Below, piece by piece: positions 32,619-40,449 of a stretch of 55,377 nucleotides of DNA. Numbering within the stretch: the stretch's first letter is position 1; every line of letters begins with the position of its first letter. Origin of the DNA: Helicobacteraceae bacterium (GTDB taxonomy: Bacteria > Campylobacterota > Campylobacteria > Campylobacterales > Sulfurimonadaceae); contig CANMJR010000019.1 in assembly GCA_947498025.1 (NCBI GenBank), positions 1 to 55,377 of the forward strand, given 5' to 3'. The translations under genes and the position numbers were made by a program. The notes below the pieces were generated by a model that saw only the letters and a list, made by a program, of their open reading frames with translations, was not told the DNA's origin and ran no database searches.

Positions 32619-33656
32619 TTAGATTTTGTTTGTTTCATACTTTGCTTTTAATTTTAAGTAGTCTTTGTAGTCATCAGAGTTGATGTTTTGAGAAACTGAC
32701 TTAGTTGAATCATTCGCATTGTTAGAGATAGTTTTTGTGCTATCGTTAGCGTTGCTTGTTGCAGTTTTACTAGAATCATTTGCGTTGTTAGAGATAGTTT
32801 TTGTACTATCATTTGCATTGTTCGTTGCAGTTTTTGTACTGTCGTTCACATTGTTAGAGATTGTCTTAGTTGAATCGTTCGCATTATTAGAAATAGTGTT
32901 AGTAGAGTCATTCAAGTTGTGAGAGATTGACTTAGTTGAGTCATTCGCATTGTTTGATGCAGTTTTTGTGCTGTCATTTACATTGTTTGACATTGTGTTT
33001 GTAGAGTCATTCAAGTTGTTAGAGATTGACTTAGTAGAATCATTAACATTGTTTGACGCAGTCTTAGTTGAATCATTGATGTTGTTAGAGATTGTCTTAG
33101 TAGAATCGTTAACATTGTTTGACGCAGTTTTTGTTGAATCATTAATGTTGTTAGAGATTGTTTTAGTAGAATCGTTAGCATTGTTTGACATTGTGTTCGC
33201 AGAGTTGTTCATGTTGTTAGAAACAGAAACTGTGCTATCTTTAAAGTCTTTAGTAGCCATTGTTGAACTATCTTTAAAGTCTCTGGTAGTATTAGAAATT
33301 GAATCTTTAGAATCCTCTGCAATTTCAATTGTACTATCTCTTACATCTCTACTGATTCCGGTTGTTGTATCTGAGCCACTCTTCACAGTTGCAATCTCAG
33401 CAGTTTTTAGGTCATCAGAAGCTTTTACAGCTGAATCTTTGGCATCTTTGCTCACACTTGTTACAGTACGCTCACCGCTTTTAGAAATTTCAACACCACC
33501 GTCAACACCTGATTTAACAGCATCTTTAGCATCTTTACTCATTGATGTAACACCATCTTTCATATCTTTAAACATATCACCGAAACTAAAATCTGCTGAT
33601 AAAGTTGTTGTTACTGCTAGTGCTGCAATTGCGCTTATTACTAATTTTTTCTTCAT
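32619..33656 (-). CDS. Exported 11-mer repeat (LEA-like) protein
   Basis: 345 residues. Signal peptide is 'MKKKLVISAIAALAVTTTLSA'. After a segment with degenerate 11-residue periodicity ('KDAKDAVKSGV', 'RDVRDSTIEIA', 'RDFKDSSTMAT'), residues 147-322 are sixteen tandem 11-mers of the form NNxNDSTKTxS, ending with a charged tail ('YKDYLKLKAKYE'). Repeats of 11 residues with this polarity are the hallmark of LEA_4-type and related apolipoprotein-like helices that unfold in water and fold on membranes or during drying; here Asn/Ser/Thr replace many Ala/Lys. No cell-wall anchor. A periplasmic protectant or surface filament is possible; the function is unproven. Ribosome site AGGGAG precedes the ATG. 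Confidence 0.85.
   Translation of the reverse strand: MKKKLVISAIAALAVTTTLSADFSFGDMFKDMKDGVTSMSKDAKDAVKSGVDGGVEISKSGERTVTSVSKDAKDSAVKASDDLKTAEIATVKSGSDTTTGISRDVRDSTIEIAEDSKDSISNTTRDFKDSSTMATKDFKDSTVSVSNNMNNSANTMSNNANDSTKTISNNINDSTKTASNNVNDSTKTISNNINDSTKTASNNVNDSTKSISNNLNDSTNTMSNNVNDSTKTASNNANDSTKSISHNLNDSTNTISNNANDSTKTISNNVNDSTKTATNNANDSTKTISNNANDSSKTATSNANDSTKTISNNANDSTKSVSQNINSDDYKDYLKLKAKYETNKI
32691..33218 (-). repeat. Sixteen tandem 33-bp coding repeats
   Basis: 528 bp of 33-bp units within the LEA-like gene. Units differ mainly at two codons, so the array could change length by recombination or slippage while staying in frame. Long open frames on the opposite strand here are a by-product of the repeat composition. 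Confidence 0.9.
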
Positions 33657-33866
33657 TTTTTCTCCCTTTTTTCCATTTAAGTTAGGGAAAACTATAACCC
33701 TTTAAAGCTAAATAAAAACTGAATGCTAATAAAAATTTCTAATAATTACTTATAATGTTTTGATATATCACATTTGGTATTTATATTAATAATTTTGATT
33801 TTATGGCTTACTTATTTGTGAATTTTTTAGATACAATGCTTCGAAATTTATTAAAGGAATATATTA

Positions 33867-34277
33867 ATGAAAAAAATTGTTTTGGCATTTACACTTATGG
33901 GAAGTTTGTTGTTGGCGGAACCTTATACTAAAGAAGACAGAATAAAAGACATGCACGAAATGGCAGATGCTATGAATATAATTCAGAGCGGGTTTTTCTT
34001 TAATAACTACGATACGGTTGCCAGCGGGGTAACATCTTTGTCTGCAGCAATTGCGAGAGTGAAGCCACCGATGGAAGAGGAAGAGGATAAAGATCCTTTA
34101 GCCAAATACATGAATGTAAAAATTCAGATGTCAAACAAAATAGGAAAGAGTATAAATCAAAAAGCTTTAACAATTTTAGAAAGATTTAAAGATGGGGATT
34201 CTGCTCAAGCCGTACAGGCATACACAAAAATCATGGGTCAGTGCATGAAGTGTCATAGAGAATTAAGACACTGGTAA
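33867..34277 (+). CDS. Small periplasmic class II (c'-like) cytochrome
   Basis: 136 residues. Signal peptide ('MKKIVLAFTLMGSLLLA'), then a helical body with a C-terminal CMKCH haem motif ('GQCMKCHRELRHW') and no other CXXCH. A haem site near the C-terminus of a four-helix protein is the cytochrome c'/c556 layout. Such proteins bind gases (NO, CO) or carry electrons. It lies 11 bp before the HlyD-like adaptor gene on the same strand, so the two are co-transcribed; a functional link (e.g. electron supply or sensing at the envelope) is open. Confidence 0.82.
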   Translation: MKKIVLAFTLMGSLLLAEPYTKEDRIKDMHEMADAMNIIQSGFFFNNYDTVASGVTSLSAAIARVKPPMEEEEDKDPLAKYMNVKIQMSNKIGKSINQKALTILERFKDGDSAQAVQAYTKIMGQCMKCHRELRHW

Positions 34278-34288
34278 AAAGGAAAGGA

Positions 34289-35113
34289 ATGAAGTATGTA
34301 ATACTTTTTTTAATCACAGTTAATTCACTTTTCTCAGCAGATTTAATTTTGACCGGTACAGTAATATCAAACAACCAAAAAATGATTCCGGCAAGATATA
34401 TGGGGTATATCAAAAAGATAAATTTTGAAGTCGGTGATATGGTTCAAAGAGAAGATGTGCTTTTTGAAATGGAATCAGCTGAATTTGACATACTTGAGAG
34501 TCAAGCTGATTTGGGGTTAGAACAGGCAAAGCTTATGCTTGAAGTTTATCAAAAGTCATTTAATGGGCTAAAAAAAGAAAAAAGGGATTTAGAGAGAGAT
34601 AAGGGTCTTTACTCTAAAGAGAAGTTTGGGTTCGAGATGAGTGATCTTAAACAAAGCACTGAAAATGCAACTGCTGCATTAGAATCAGCACAAGTTTTAG
34701 TCAAACAAGCATCAGAAAAAACCAAACAATTCGCAACAATATCAGGATATTTAAAAGTAAAAGCGCCAAATAACGGCATTTTGGTTGATAAAAGAATTCA
34801 AGTTGGCGATATGGTCGCACCCGGCATGCTTACCATGATAGTTGTTGATATGGAACATCTTGAAATAGAGGCTGAAGTTGCCGAATCTGACCTCAAGTAT
34901 GTCAGAAGAAATAAGGTTGTAGATATTACAATTCCTTCACTTGGATATAAAGCCTCAGGATATATTAAGGCAATAGTTCCGAGTGCAAATCCTATGGCAC
35001 ACACATTTAAAATTCGTATTCACTTTGAGAAAAAGAATGATATGATTTTCCCCGGAATGTATGCCAAAATCCATATGGATTTAACAGACGAGATAGCTAC
35101 TAAAATTCAGTAA
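34289..35113 (+). CDS. HlyD/RND-type periplasmic adaptor (membrane-fusion) protein, orphan
   Basis: 274 residues. Signal peptide ('MKYVILFLITVNSLFSA'); biotinyl-lipoyl-like halves at 'YIKKINFEVGDMVQREDVLFEME' and 'NNGILVDKRIQVGDMVAPG', separated by a coiled-coil hairpin (about residues 70-145); then a beta-barrel segment 'LEIEAEVAESDLKYV' and 'VPSANPMAHTFKIRIHF'. Together these are a membrane-fusion protein. Adaptors normally travel with an RND or ABC pump and often an outer-membrane channel; neither is encoded here, only the small cytochrome upstream. Ribosome site AAAGGAAAGG before ATG is strong. It may serve a pump encoded elsewhere. Confidence 0.88.
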   Translation: MKYVILFLITVNSLFSADLILTGTVISNNQKMIPARYMGYIKKINFEVGDMVQREDVLFEMESAEFDILESQADLGLEQAKLMLEVYQKSFNGLKKEKRDLERDKGLYSKEKFGFEMSDLKQSTENATAALESAQVLVKQASEKTKQFATISGYLKVKAPNNGILVDKRIQVGDMVAPGMLTMIVVDMEHLEIEAEVAESDLKYVRRNKVVDITIPSLGYKASGYIKAIVPSANPMAHTFKIRIHFEKKNDMIFPGMYAKIHMDLTDEIATKIQ

Positions 35114-35119
35114 TGAACT

Positions 35120-35153
35120 CTTTAAAAGTAGTAGTTCAATACTGCTTTTAAAG
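35120..35153. terminator. Bidirectional hairpin between convergent genes
   Basis: 14-bp inverted repeat with one G-T mismatch (35120-35133 with 35140-35153) and a 6-nt loop. It lies just past the adaptor gene and runs into the last codons of the Lnb-like gene. Confidence 0.65.
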
Positions 35154-36948
35154 TCTCTCTCTTTTGCACGCTTTTCAAATACTGTTTTTCGCCATAATCA
35201 TACTTAAATTTCAACTGCAGGTTTTGCGACACTCTAAAATTTTGTGACGCTTCTGCCAGCCACTGCTCTTCGTCTGTATCGTACCATCTTCTTGTCAGCT
35301 CTAAATTTGTACTCATGTATGAAAATCTATCTATAATTAGACCTACGCTACCTCCGATAGCAGTAACTATCTTTTCTGTGCTGTAAAAGAGCGGGTCTGC
35401 CATCAGATAGATGTAAGCAAGCTTATTTCCCCAGCTGTATCCGGCTCCCGCAGTAGAGATGAAGTTCGCTTTCTCGCCCATGTAGTCTCTGTCCCAACCG
35501 GCTTTTGCTCTCCATGAAAAGCTATCAAAAAATTCAGACCTTTGATTGAGTGATGCTGCTGAGAGAATAGTTGCTTCCTCTACACTTACATTATTCTCTG
35601 CGTATGAAAGCTGAAGGTTTAAAAACTCTATTTGAGAGCCCCGTAAAAAGCCGTAGCTGCTATCTTCCAAATCATGATGCGCCGGACGGATACCTAAAAA
35701 ACCAATCGGCTTATTATCTCTGTATCCTGCACCTGCAGATACTCTTAGAGCCCGATGGCTCTCCAGTGGGTCTTGCGGTACTTCGACATTGAGCTTCTCT
35801 CCTCTTCCAAGTGCAGCTCTTGCTTTTGTTATATTATGAAAAAGGGATAGATACTTCTCTTCGCTCATATAGTGCTTGGCAAAGGAGTACTCTAAAAATT
35901 CAAGAGCAGCCTCTAAAATATATCTCTTTTGTTGTTTATCAATACTTTTATTGTTTACAATAGCGCTCAGTTCAATTTTTGACTCTACAAGATTTCGTGG
36001 CTGGTGGATATTTTCATCACTTAGCAGCTCTTCATACTTTAAAAGAATTGACCTTTTTGAGGCTCTGTAATGAACACTTTCTATAATATTCTCCTCTTTG
36101 GCTGCATGCACGGTTTCAAGTGGAATAATGTCGTAGCCGAAGTGCTCTCTGAGGTGGATAGACGGTCTTGCAATCTCCAAAAACCAAAGCATATTATAGG
36201 AACAATTTTCAGTAAAAAAATAGTAGTCGGATTTTGTATTTTTGAGCTCCCAAATATGCATCAGCATTTTTAGAACTTCTTCTTCGCTTAAGTTTAAATC
36301 ATATTCCCACACATCTCTCTGCTCTGTGTCTCTATACTCTTTTAATTTTTCATAATAGGGCAGAAGCGAATAACTCCCGGAAAAACCGCCTGTCAGACCT
36401 TTTGTAGCATACATAAACATACTTGTTTTCTTTGATTCAACTTCAGCCGCATAGTTTACGGCATACGAGAGAAGTCGGGAGTTGTAGCCTGAATTTATCC
36501 GTATCAGCGTATGCCCGAACATGGAGGTAGGCGAGCTTATGTGCGCTGAGGGATAGACAAGAGTGGCAGACTTTGGATTCAATTTTTTTAAAGTATCGTC
36601 ATATTTTTTGCAGGTGACATGTACAAAATCGTTAATATTGAGTTTCTCTTTGAGCCAGACTTTTCTTGCCGGAAATTTACAGGCACTCGAGTTGTCATCA
36701 AAGCTTTTTTCTTGAAAGAGAGCATCGAGCGTTGCATCAAGTTCACTCTTCGCATTCGTCTTGCCATCGGGTGCGAAAAAGAATTGGGCATCGTCAATCT
36801 CACTTGCACCATCGACCATGTGAAGAAGCAAATTCCAGTATCTCTCCTCCGAGAGTTTGAGTTCATGTGCTCTGTTTTTATACTCTGCGAGTGAGGCGTA
36901 TGAAGAGGTGATGCAAAAAAGAGTGCTAAAGAGGAGTCTGAGTATGAT
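35122..36948 (-). CDS. Exported Lnb/DUF4105-like protein, apparently with a non-canonical start
   Basis: About 608 residues. The N-terminal third resembles the DUF4105/Lnb_N domain, a NlpC/P60-like fold that in Lnb transfers an acyl chain within lipoproteins: 'PSAHISSPTSMFGHTLIRIN' (His), 'YAVNYAAE' and 'FFTENCSYNMLWFLE' (Cys). The C-terminal 200 residues show outer-membrane beta-strand patterns ('LRVSAGAGYRDNKPIGFLGI') ending 'KAVLNYYF'. The first usual start codon in frame is TTG at 36831, which would give no signal peptide, but the frame stays open upstream and encodes 'LRLLFSTLFCITSSYA', a good signal peptide. There only ATC (36948) or ATA (36945) can start, 6-9 nt after AGGAA. Confidence 0.78.
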   Translation of the reverse strand: MILRLLFSTLFCITSSYASLAEYKNRAHELKLSEERYWNLLLHMVDGASEIDDAQFFFAPDGKTNAKSELDATLDALFQEKSFDDNSSACKFPARKVWLKEKLNINDFVHVTCKKYDDTLKKLNPKSATLVYPSAHISSPTSMFGHTLIRINSGYNSRLLSYAVNYAAEVESKKTSMFMYATKGLTGGFSGSYSLLPYYEKLKEYRDTEQRDVWEYDLNLSEEEVLKMLMHIWELKNTKSDYYFFTENCSYNMLWFLEIARPSIHLREHFGYDIIPLETVHAAKEENIIESVHYRASKRSILLKYEELLSDENIHQPRNLVESKIELSAIVNNKSIDKQQKRYILEAALEFLEYSFAKHYMSEEKYLSLFHNITKARAALGRGEKLNVEVPQDPLESHRALRVSAGAGYRDNKPIGFLGIRPAHHDLEDSSYGFLRGSQIEFLNLQLSYAENNVSVEEATILSAASLNQRSEFFDSFSWRAKAGWDRDYMGEKANFISTAGAGYSWGNKLAYIYLMADPLFYSTEKIVTAIGGSVGLIIDRFSYMSTNLELTRRWYDTDEEQWLAEASQNFRVSQNLQLKFKYDYGEKQYLKSVQKRETLKAVLNYYF

Positions 36949-37018
36949 AGTGCGTTCCTGAATATAGTGTGAAAAAAGAGGTTAATTAAACGAAAAAACA
37001 GCTCTATTCTATAATTAC

Positions 37019-37345
37019 TTACATGCTAGTTGCAGAGATGCTATTCAATACATCAGCAATTGTTCCATTTTGAGTCATGTATATTCTGTTGTAATTTGCT
37101 TGAAGAGAAGCAGAAAAAAGAGCTACATTCTCAATATTTAAAAGCTCAGCCAATGTGTCAATCGACTCGCCATGCCCCATAGCAATCTCTTTTTCAAGAA
37201 TAGGCATGTTTGAAGCTACAAACTCTTTGGCTCTCTCATTCATTATAGAATTGCTTTTTTTTGAACGAAGTTGATTATTTATATCTGACATTGCCAGCGT
37301 GCTGAGAGCCATAAGAGCCAATGCACTTACTAAAATTTTTTTCAT
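37019..37345 (-). CDS. Small exported DUF3015-like protein
   Basis: 108 residues. Signal peptide ('MKKILVSALALMALSTLAMS', cleavage near residue 20), then 'FVASNMPILEKEIAMGHGESIDTLAELL', which matches the conserved C-terminal segment of DUF3015 proteins (of the form 'N...L..DIA.G.GE.L..LA.LL'). The N-terminal part of DUF3015 is mostly missing, so this is a short form. Function unknown; periplasmic or outer-membrane associated by its signal. It stands alone on the minus strand between the Lnb-like gene and the SQR-like gene. In-frame ATGs at 37354 and 37375 would add 3-10 residues. Confidence 0.75.
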   Translation of the reverse strand: MKKILVSALALMALSTLAMSDINNQLRSKKSNSIMNERAKEFVASNMPILEKEIAMGHGESIDTLAELLNIENVALFSASLQANYNRIYMTQNGTIADVLNSISATSM

Positions 37346-37436
37346 TAAAACCATTTCTTTGTTTGATTTATACATTTTGAAAGAGAATTATATCAAATAA
37401 TTCTCAGGTAAAGCCGATGAGAAACACATCTATTAC

Positions 37437-38621
37437 TTACATTCCGGGAATTCTAGGAATTTTCCCCAGTTTTGAGTATCTGCAGTAAACGCCCCAACCC
37501 TTTTTAAGCCAATGCCCGATAATCGGAAGAGGAAGCATGAAAGCCCTTTTATTGTCTCTGTAAATAAAAGCAGCTCCGTCGCCGCTATCCATAACGCATA
37601 AAATATTGAGATGCTCTTGATACCCTTTAAAATCTGAGCGGTTGTTCTCTCTCTCCTCTATATTATGCGCCGTTATTTTTGCCATAATCTCTGCTATATG
37701 TCCCTGTTTTGCTCTCCACTCATACCCCTCAAGTGCAGCAGTGTCGCCGATAGCATAGATATTTGTAGGGAGTTCAGAGTCTTCAAACAGCACATTACAA
37801 AAATCATCTATTTTGATAAATCCTGCTGCATTGGTCGGTAAATCTGAATTTTTTATCACTTCATGTCCATCACCGGCAGGTATAAACATGGTAAAGTCAG
37901 AGTCTAGTTTTGTGTCATCCTCAAAAACAATTGCATCAACTTCAAAATTTTTGATTTTTTTGCCGTAGTGCGATTTTATATTGAATCGTGAGAAGTAAGA
38001 ATCCATCATCTTCAAGGCTTGAGGACCCATTCTCTTGCCTGGTTCCGCCATAGGTGCAAAAAATGTCAGTTCAAAATTGTGTCGAATCCCTTTTTTCTTT
38101 AAAAGATTGTGCACATTAAAAAGCAGCTCAAATCCAGGACCGCCGCGAACTGCTGAGGTGTCATTCGGATTTCCGCCAAAGCCAAAGCAGATTTTACCGC
38201 TTCCTTTTGCTATAAGTGCATCAAGCCTGTCCCTGATAAGAAGTGACTGTTCAGGTGCACCACAAATGGAGAGTGTGCTTTCAATCCCTGCATGTTTCAT
38301 TTTTGACGCACCCATGGCGATTATTAGATAGTCATACTCATTTAAAACCTCTCCGCTTTTAAGCGTAACAGAGCTCTCTTTTGCACTGATTTTCTCGACT
38401 GCATCCACTATGAGTTTGAAGCCATGCGCCTCCTGAAGTTCACTCAGATTGAGGCAGACATCGCTAAATTCACTTTCATGTGTCGGAACCCAAATAGAGG
38501 TAGGATAGATATAAAAGTACTCTCTGTCACTTACCAAAGTTACGGCATAGTTTGATTTTGTAAAATGAATTGCGGCATCAATACCGGCAAAACCACCGCC
38601 TAAAATAAGAATTTTTTTCAT
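37437..38621 (-). CDS. Sulfide:quinone oxidoreductase-like FAD flavoprotein
   Basis: 394 residues of the SQR/NDH-2-like flavoprotein family at the inner membrane. FAD-binding 'KILILGGGFAGIDAAIHF' starts the protein. 'YDYLIIAMGASKM' and 'NIYAIGDTAAL' are the second and third FAD/NAD signatures. 'FIPAGDGHEVIKN' and late 'LCVMDSGDGAAFIYRD' (with a Cys in a position typical of SQR) argue for SQR over NDH-2, but I cannot confirm the full catalytic Cys trio. The basic C-terminus ('HWLKKGWGVYCRYSKLGKIP') could contact the membrane. It would feed electrons from sulfide or polysulfide into the quinone pool, in line with a sulfur-oxidising lifestyle. Confidence 0.82.
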   Translation of the reverse strand: MKKILILGGGFAGIDAAIHFTKSNYAVTLVSDREYFYIYPTSIWVPTHESEFSDVCLNLSELQEAHGFKLIVDAVEKISAKESSVTLKSGEVLNEYDYLIIAMGASKMKHAGIESTLSICGAPEQSLLIRDRLDALIAKGSGKICFGFGGNPNDTSAVRGGPGFELLFNVHNLLKKKGIRHNFELTFFAPMAEPGKRMGPQALKMMDSYFSRFNIKSHYGKKIKNFEVDAIVFEDDTKLDSDFTMFIPAGDGHEVIKNSDLPTNAAGFIKIDDFCNVLFEDSELPTNIYAIGDTAALEGYEWRAKQGHIAEIMAKITAHNIEERENNRSDFKGYQEHLNILCVMDSGDGAAFIYRDNKRAFMLPLPIIGHWLKKGWGVYCRYSKLGKIPRIPGM

Positions 38622-38707
38622 ATTGTTACCCTAATAATATATAATTTTTTTATTTTATGTATTATAGCTGATAATAATTAAATAATTTTAAAACTTAAAT
38701 AGTGTTA

Positions 38708-39577
38708 TTAAATACTTTTTTTGTTGATGAAAAGAACTGCAATCATGCTGATCGCTCCGCCGATAACTATGTGAAGTTGGAGCGGCTCATCCAAAATAAG
38801 CCAAGCAATAAAAAGAGCAAAAACGGGGACTAAAAACATAAACGAGCTTGTCTTTTCGCTTCCCAACTTTCCCGATGCCATGAAAAATATGGTTGTTGCC
38901 ACGCTTTGCCCCAAAACAGCCAGATAAATCAAAGCAACCCAAAACTTTGCACCTTGGTTGAAAACGCTGAGTAAGTCTGAATTGAAGGCATAAATAAATG
39001 TGACAATTGAGGCAAAGACAGAGATTAAAAAGCTGAAATGGATTGGATGAATATGTTTTTGCGAGTGTTGAGAGAGCAGGGTAAGTGCCGCCCAAACGAG
39101 TGCGCAAAGCAGAAAGTAGATGTTAGAACTATTTAAAAAGAGGCTCATGTCGCTCAGCTGAAGCATAATCACTCCGCCGAATATGCCGATGGCTAAACCA
39201 AAATATTGAATATTCGCGAGCCTCTTTCTAAAGACAAGTGCAACAAGCAGAAATGTCATAACAGGACTAAGCGTAGTGATAATAACGCTTCCCCCTCCGG
39301 CAAATCCATATTTGATTCCTACAAAGGAAAAGAACATGAAAGCGATATTTAAGAGAGAACTTCCAACCACATACTTGAGATTTGATTTGCCAAGAACCAG
39401 AGGAATTTTTAAAAAATAGAGTATCGGCAAAAAAGAGAGACTCATAATAAAAAAGCGCCAAAAAACAATTACATCCACGCTTAAATCATGCGTTAAAATT
39501 TTTAAAGCACTCCAGCCGCCCGCCCATAATAGCATCGCAAGAATTAAGAGATAGGAGTAGGTGGAAGTTTTCATCAA
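38708..39577 (-). CDS. EamA/DMT-family transporter
   Basis: 289 residues with ten hydrophobic segments in two homologous halves, each an EamA unit ('LAMLLWAGGWSALKIL' begins the first; 'FLLCALVWAALTLLSQ' begins the second, and 'PVFALFIAWLILDEP' is the family's conserved end). Such inner-membrane proteins export amino acids, nucleobases or other small metabolites; the substrate cannot be told. Single gene between the SQR-like gene and the divergent glycosylase gene. Confidence 0.9.
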   Translation of the reverse strand: MMKTSTYSYLLILAMLLWAGGWSALKILTHDLSVDVIVFWRFFIMSLSFLPILYFLKIPLVLGKSNLKYVVGSSLLNIAFMFFSFVGIKYGFAGGGSVIITTLSPVMTFLLVALVFRKRLANIQYFGLAIGIFGGVIMLQLSDMSLFLNSSNIYFLLCALVWAALTLLSQHSQKHIHPIHFSFLISVFASIVTFIYAFNSDLLSVFNQGAKFWVALIYLAVLGQSVATTIFFMASGKLGSEKTSSFMFLVPVFALFIAWLILDEPLQLHIVIGGAISMIAVLFINKKSI

Positions 39578-39686
39578 ACCCTTTGTGTTTTATAATCAAT
39601 TTTTCATATTTTTAAGAGTAGGATTCTAGCATATTAAATATACTTTGAGAATAAGGCAGATGAGGGTTGCATTGTGAGAAAACAAA

Positions 39687-40349
39687 ATGAATAAAATAAT
39701 CCAAATCTACAAAACGCTTTATGAGAAATACGGAACGCAAGGATGGTGGCCATTTATAGATAGCGGTTACCATCCAAGCGAGTATGATTTTCCAAAAAAC
39801 GAGAATCAGATTTTTGAGATTTGTTTGGGTGTGATTCTGACCCAAAATACTACATTTACCTCCGTTGTAAAATCATTGAACACTCTCAACGCTATGAATT
39901 GCCTAGACTACAAAGCAATCAAAAATATGCCTCTTGATACGCTCAAGAACACCATAAAACCCTCAGGATATTTCAATCAAAAAGCAAACTATATCTTGGC
40001 ATTTATAGATTTTTTTGAGAGATTAGAAGACAAAACTCCAACGCGTGAGGAACTCTTAGCTATAAAAGGAATAGGTCCTGAGAGTGCCGACTCCATTCTT
40101 CTTTATGCATACAATCAGCCTGAGTTTGTGGTCGATGCCTACACAAAAAGATTGCTTTTACATGCAGGGCTGATAGATGAAAAAGCAAGTTATTACGCAA
40201 TCAAAAAATTTATGGAGAGTGAGATAGAAAAAGAGGTAAAAGATAGAGATGAACTTCTGATTTGCTATCAGGAGTTTCATGCGCTCATCGTTGCACATGC
40301 TAAGCTTTTTTACTCTAAAAAACCTTACGGAGTTGGCTGTTTTTTATAA
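39687..40349 (+). CDS. HhH-GPD DNA glycosylase, MagIII/endonuclease III-like
   Basis: 220 residues. The helix-hairpin-helix and GPD loop are clear in 'LLAIKGIGPESADSILLYA' and 'FVVDAYTKRLLLH', with the catalytic Asp in VDAY. The Lys of bifunctional endonuclease III is replaced by Glu/Ser in 'IGPESAD', and the four-Cys Fe-S loop at the C-terminus is absent. Both fit the monofunctional 3-methyladenine glycosylase MagIII of Helicobacter rather than Nth. Base-excision repair of alkylated DNA is expected. It stands upstream of the SIR2-TPR gene on the same strand with a 100-bp gap. Confidence 0.87.
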   Translation: MNKIIQIYKTLYEKYGTQGWWPFIDSGYHPSEYDFPKNENQIFEICLGVILTQNTTFTSVVKSLNTLNAMNCLDYKAIKNMPLDTLKNTIKPSGYFNQKANYILAFIDFFERLEDKTPTREELLAIKGIGPESADSILLYAYNQPEFVVDAYTKRLLLHAGLIDEKASYYAIKKFMESEIEKEVKDRDELLICYQEFHALIVAHAKLFYSKKPYGVGCFL

Positions 40350-40449
40350 CATCTATTTTCATTCAAACACTTAGAATGCTACTTACAAATAAAGAGTGAA
40401 TAAGGTCTCTTGAGTATAATGCTTTGATACTAAGCAAGGTACTTTTAAA

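Noticed and set aside
32691-33218. CRISPR array
   Set aside because: The direct repeats are adjacent 33-bp coding units without unique spacers.
32719-33705. Long plus-strand open frames opposite the repeat protein gene
   Set aside because: They mirror the 33-bp repeats, have no ribosome sites and give biased LFDIVFVESF-type translations. They are shadows of the minus-strand gene.
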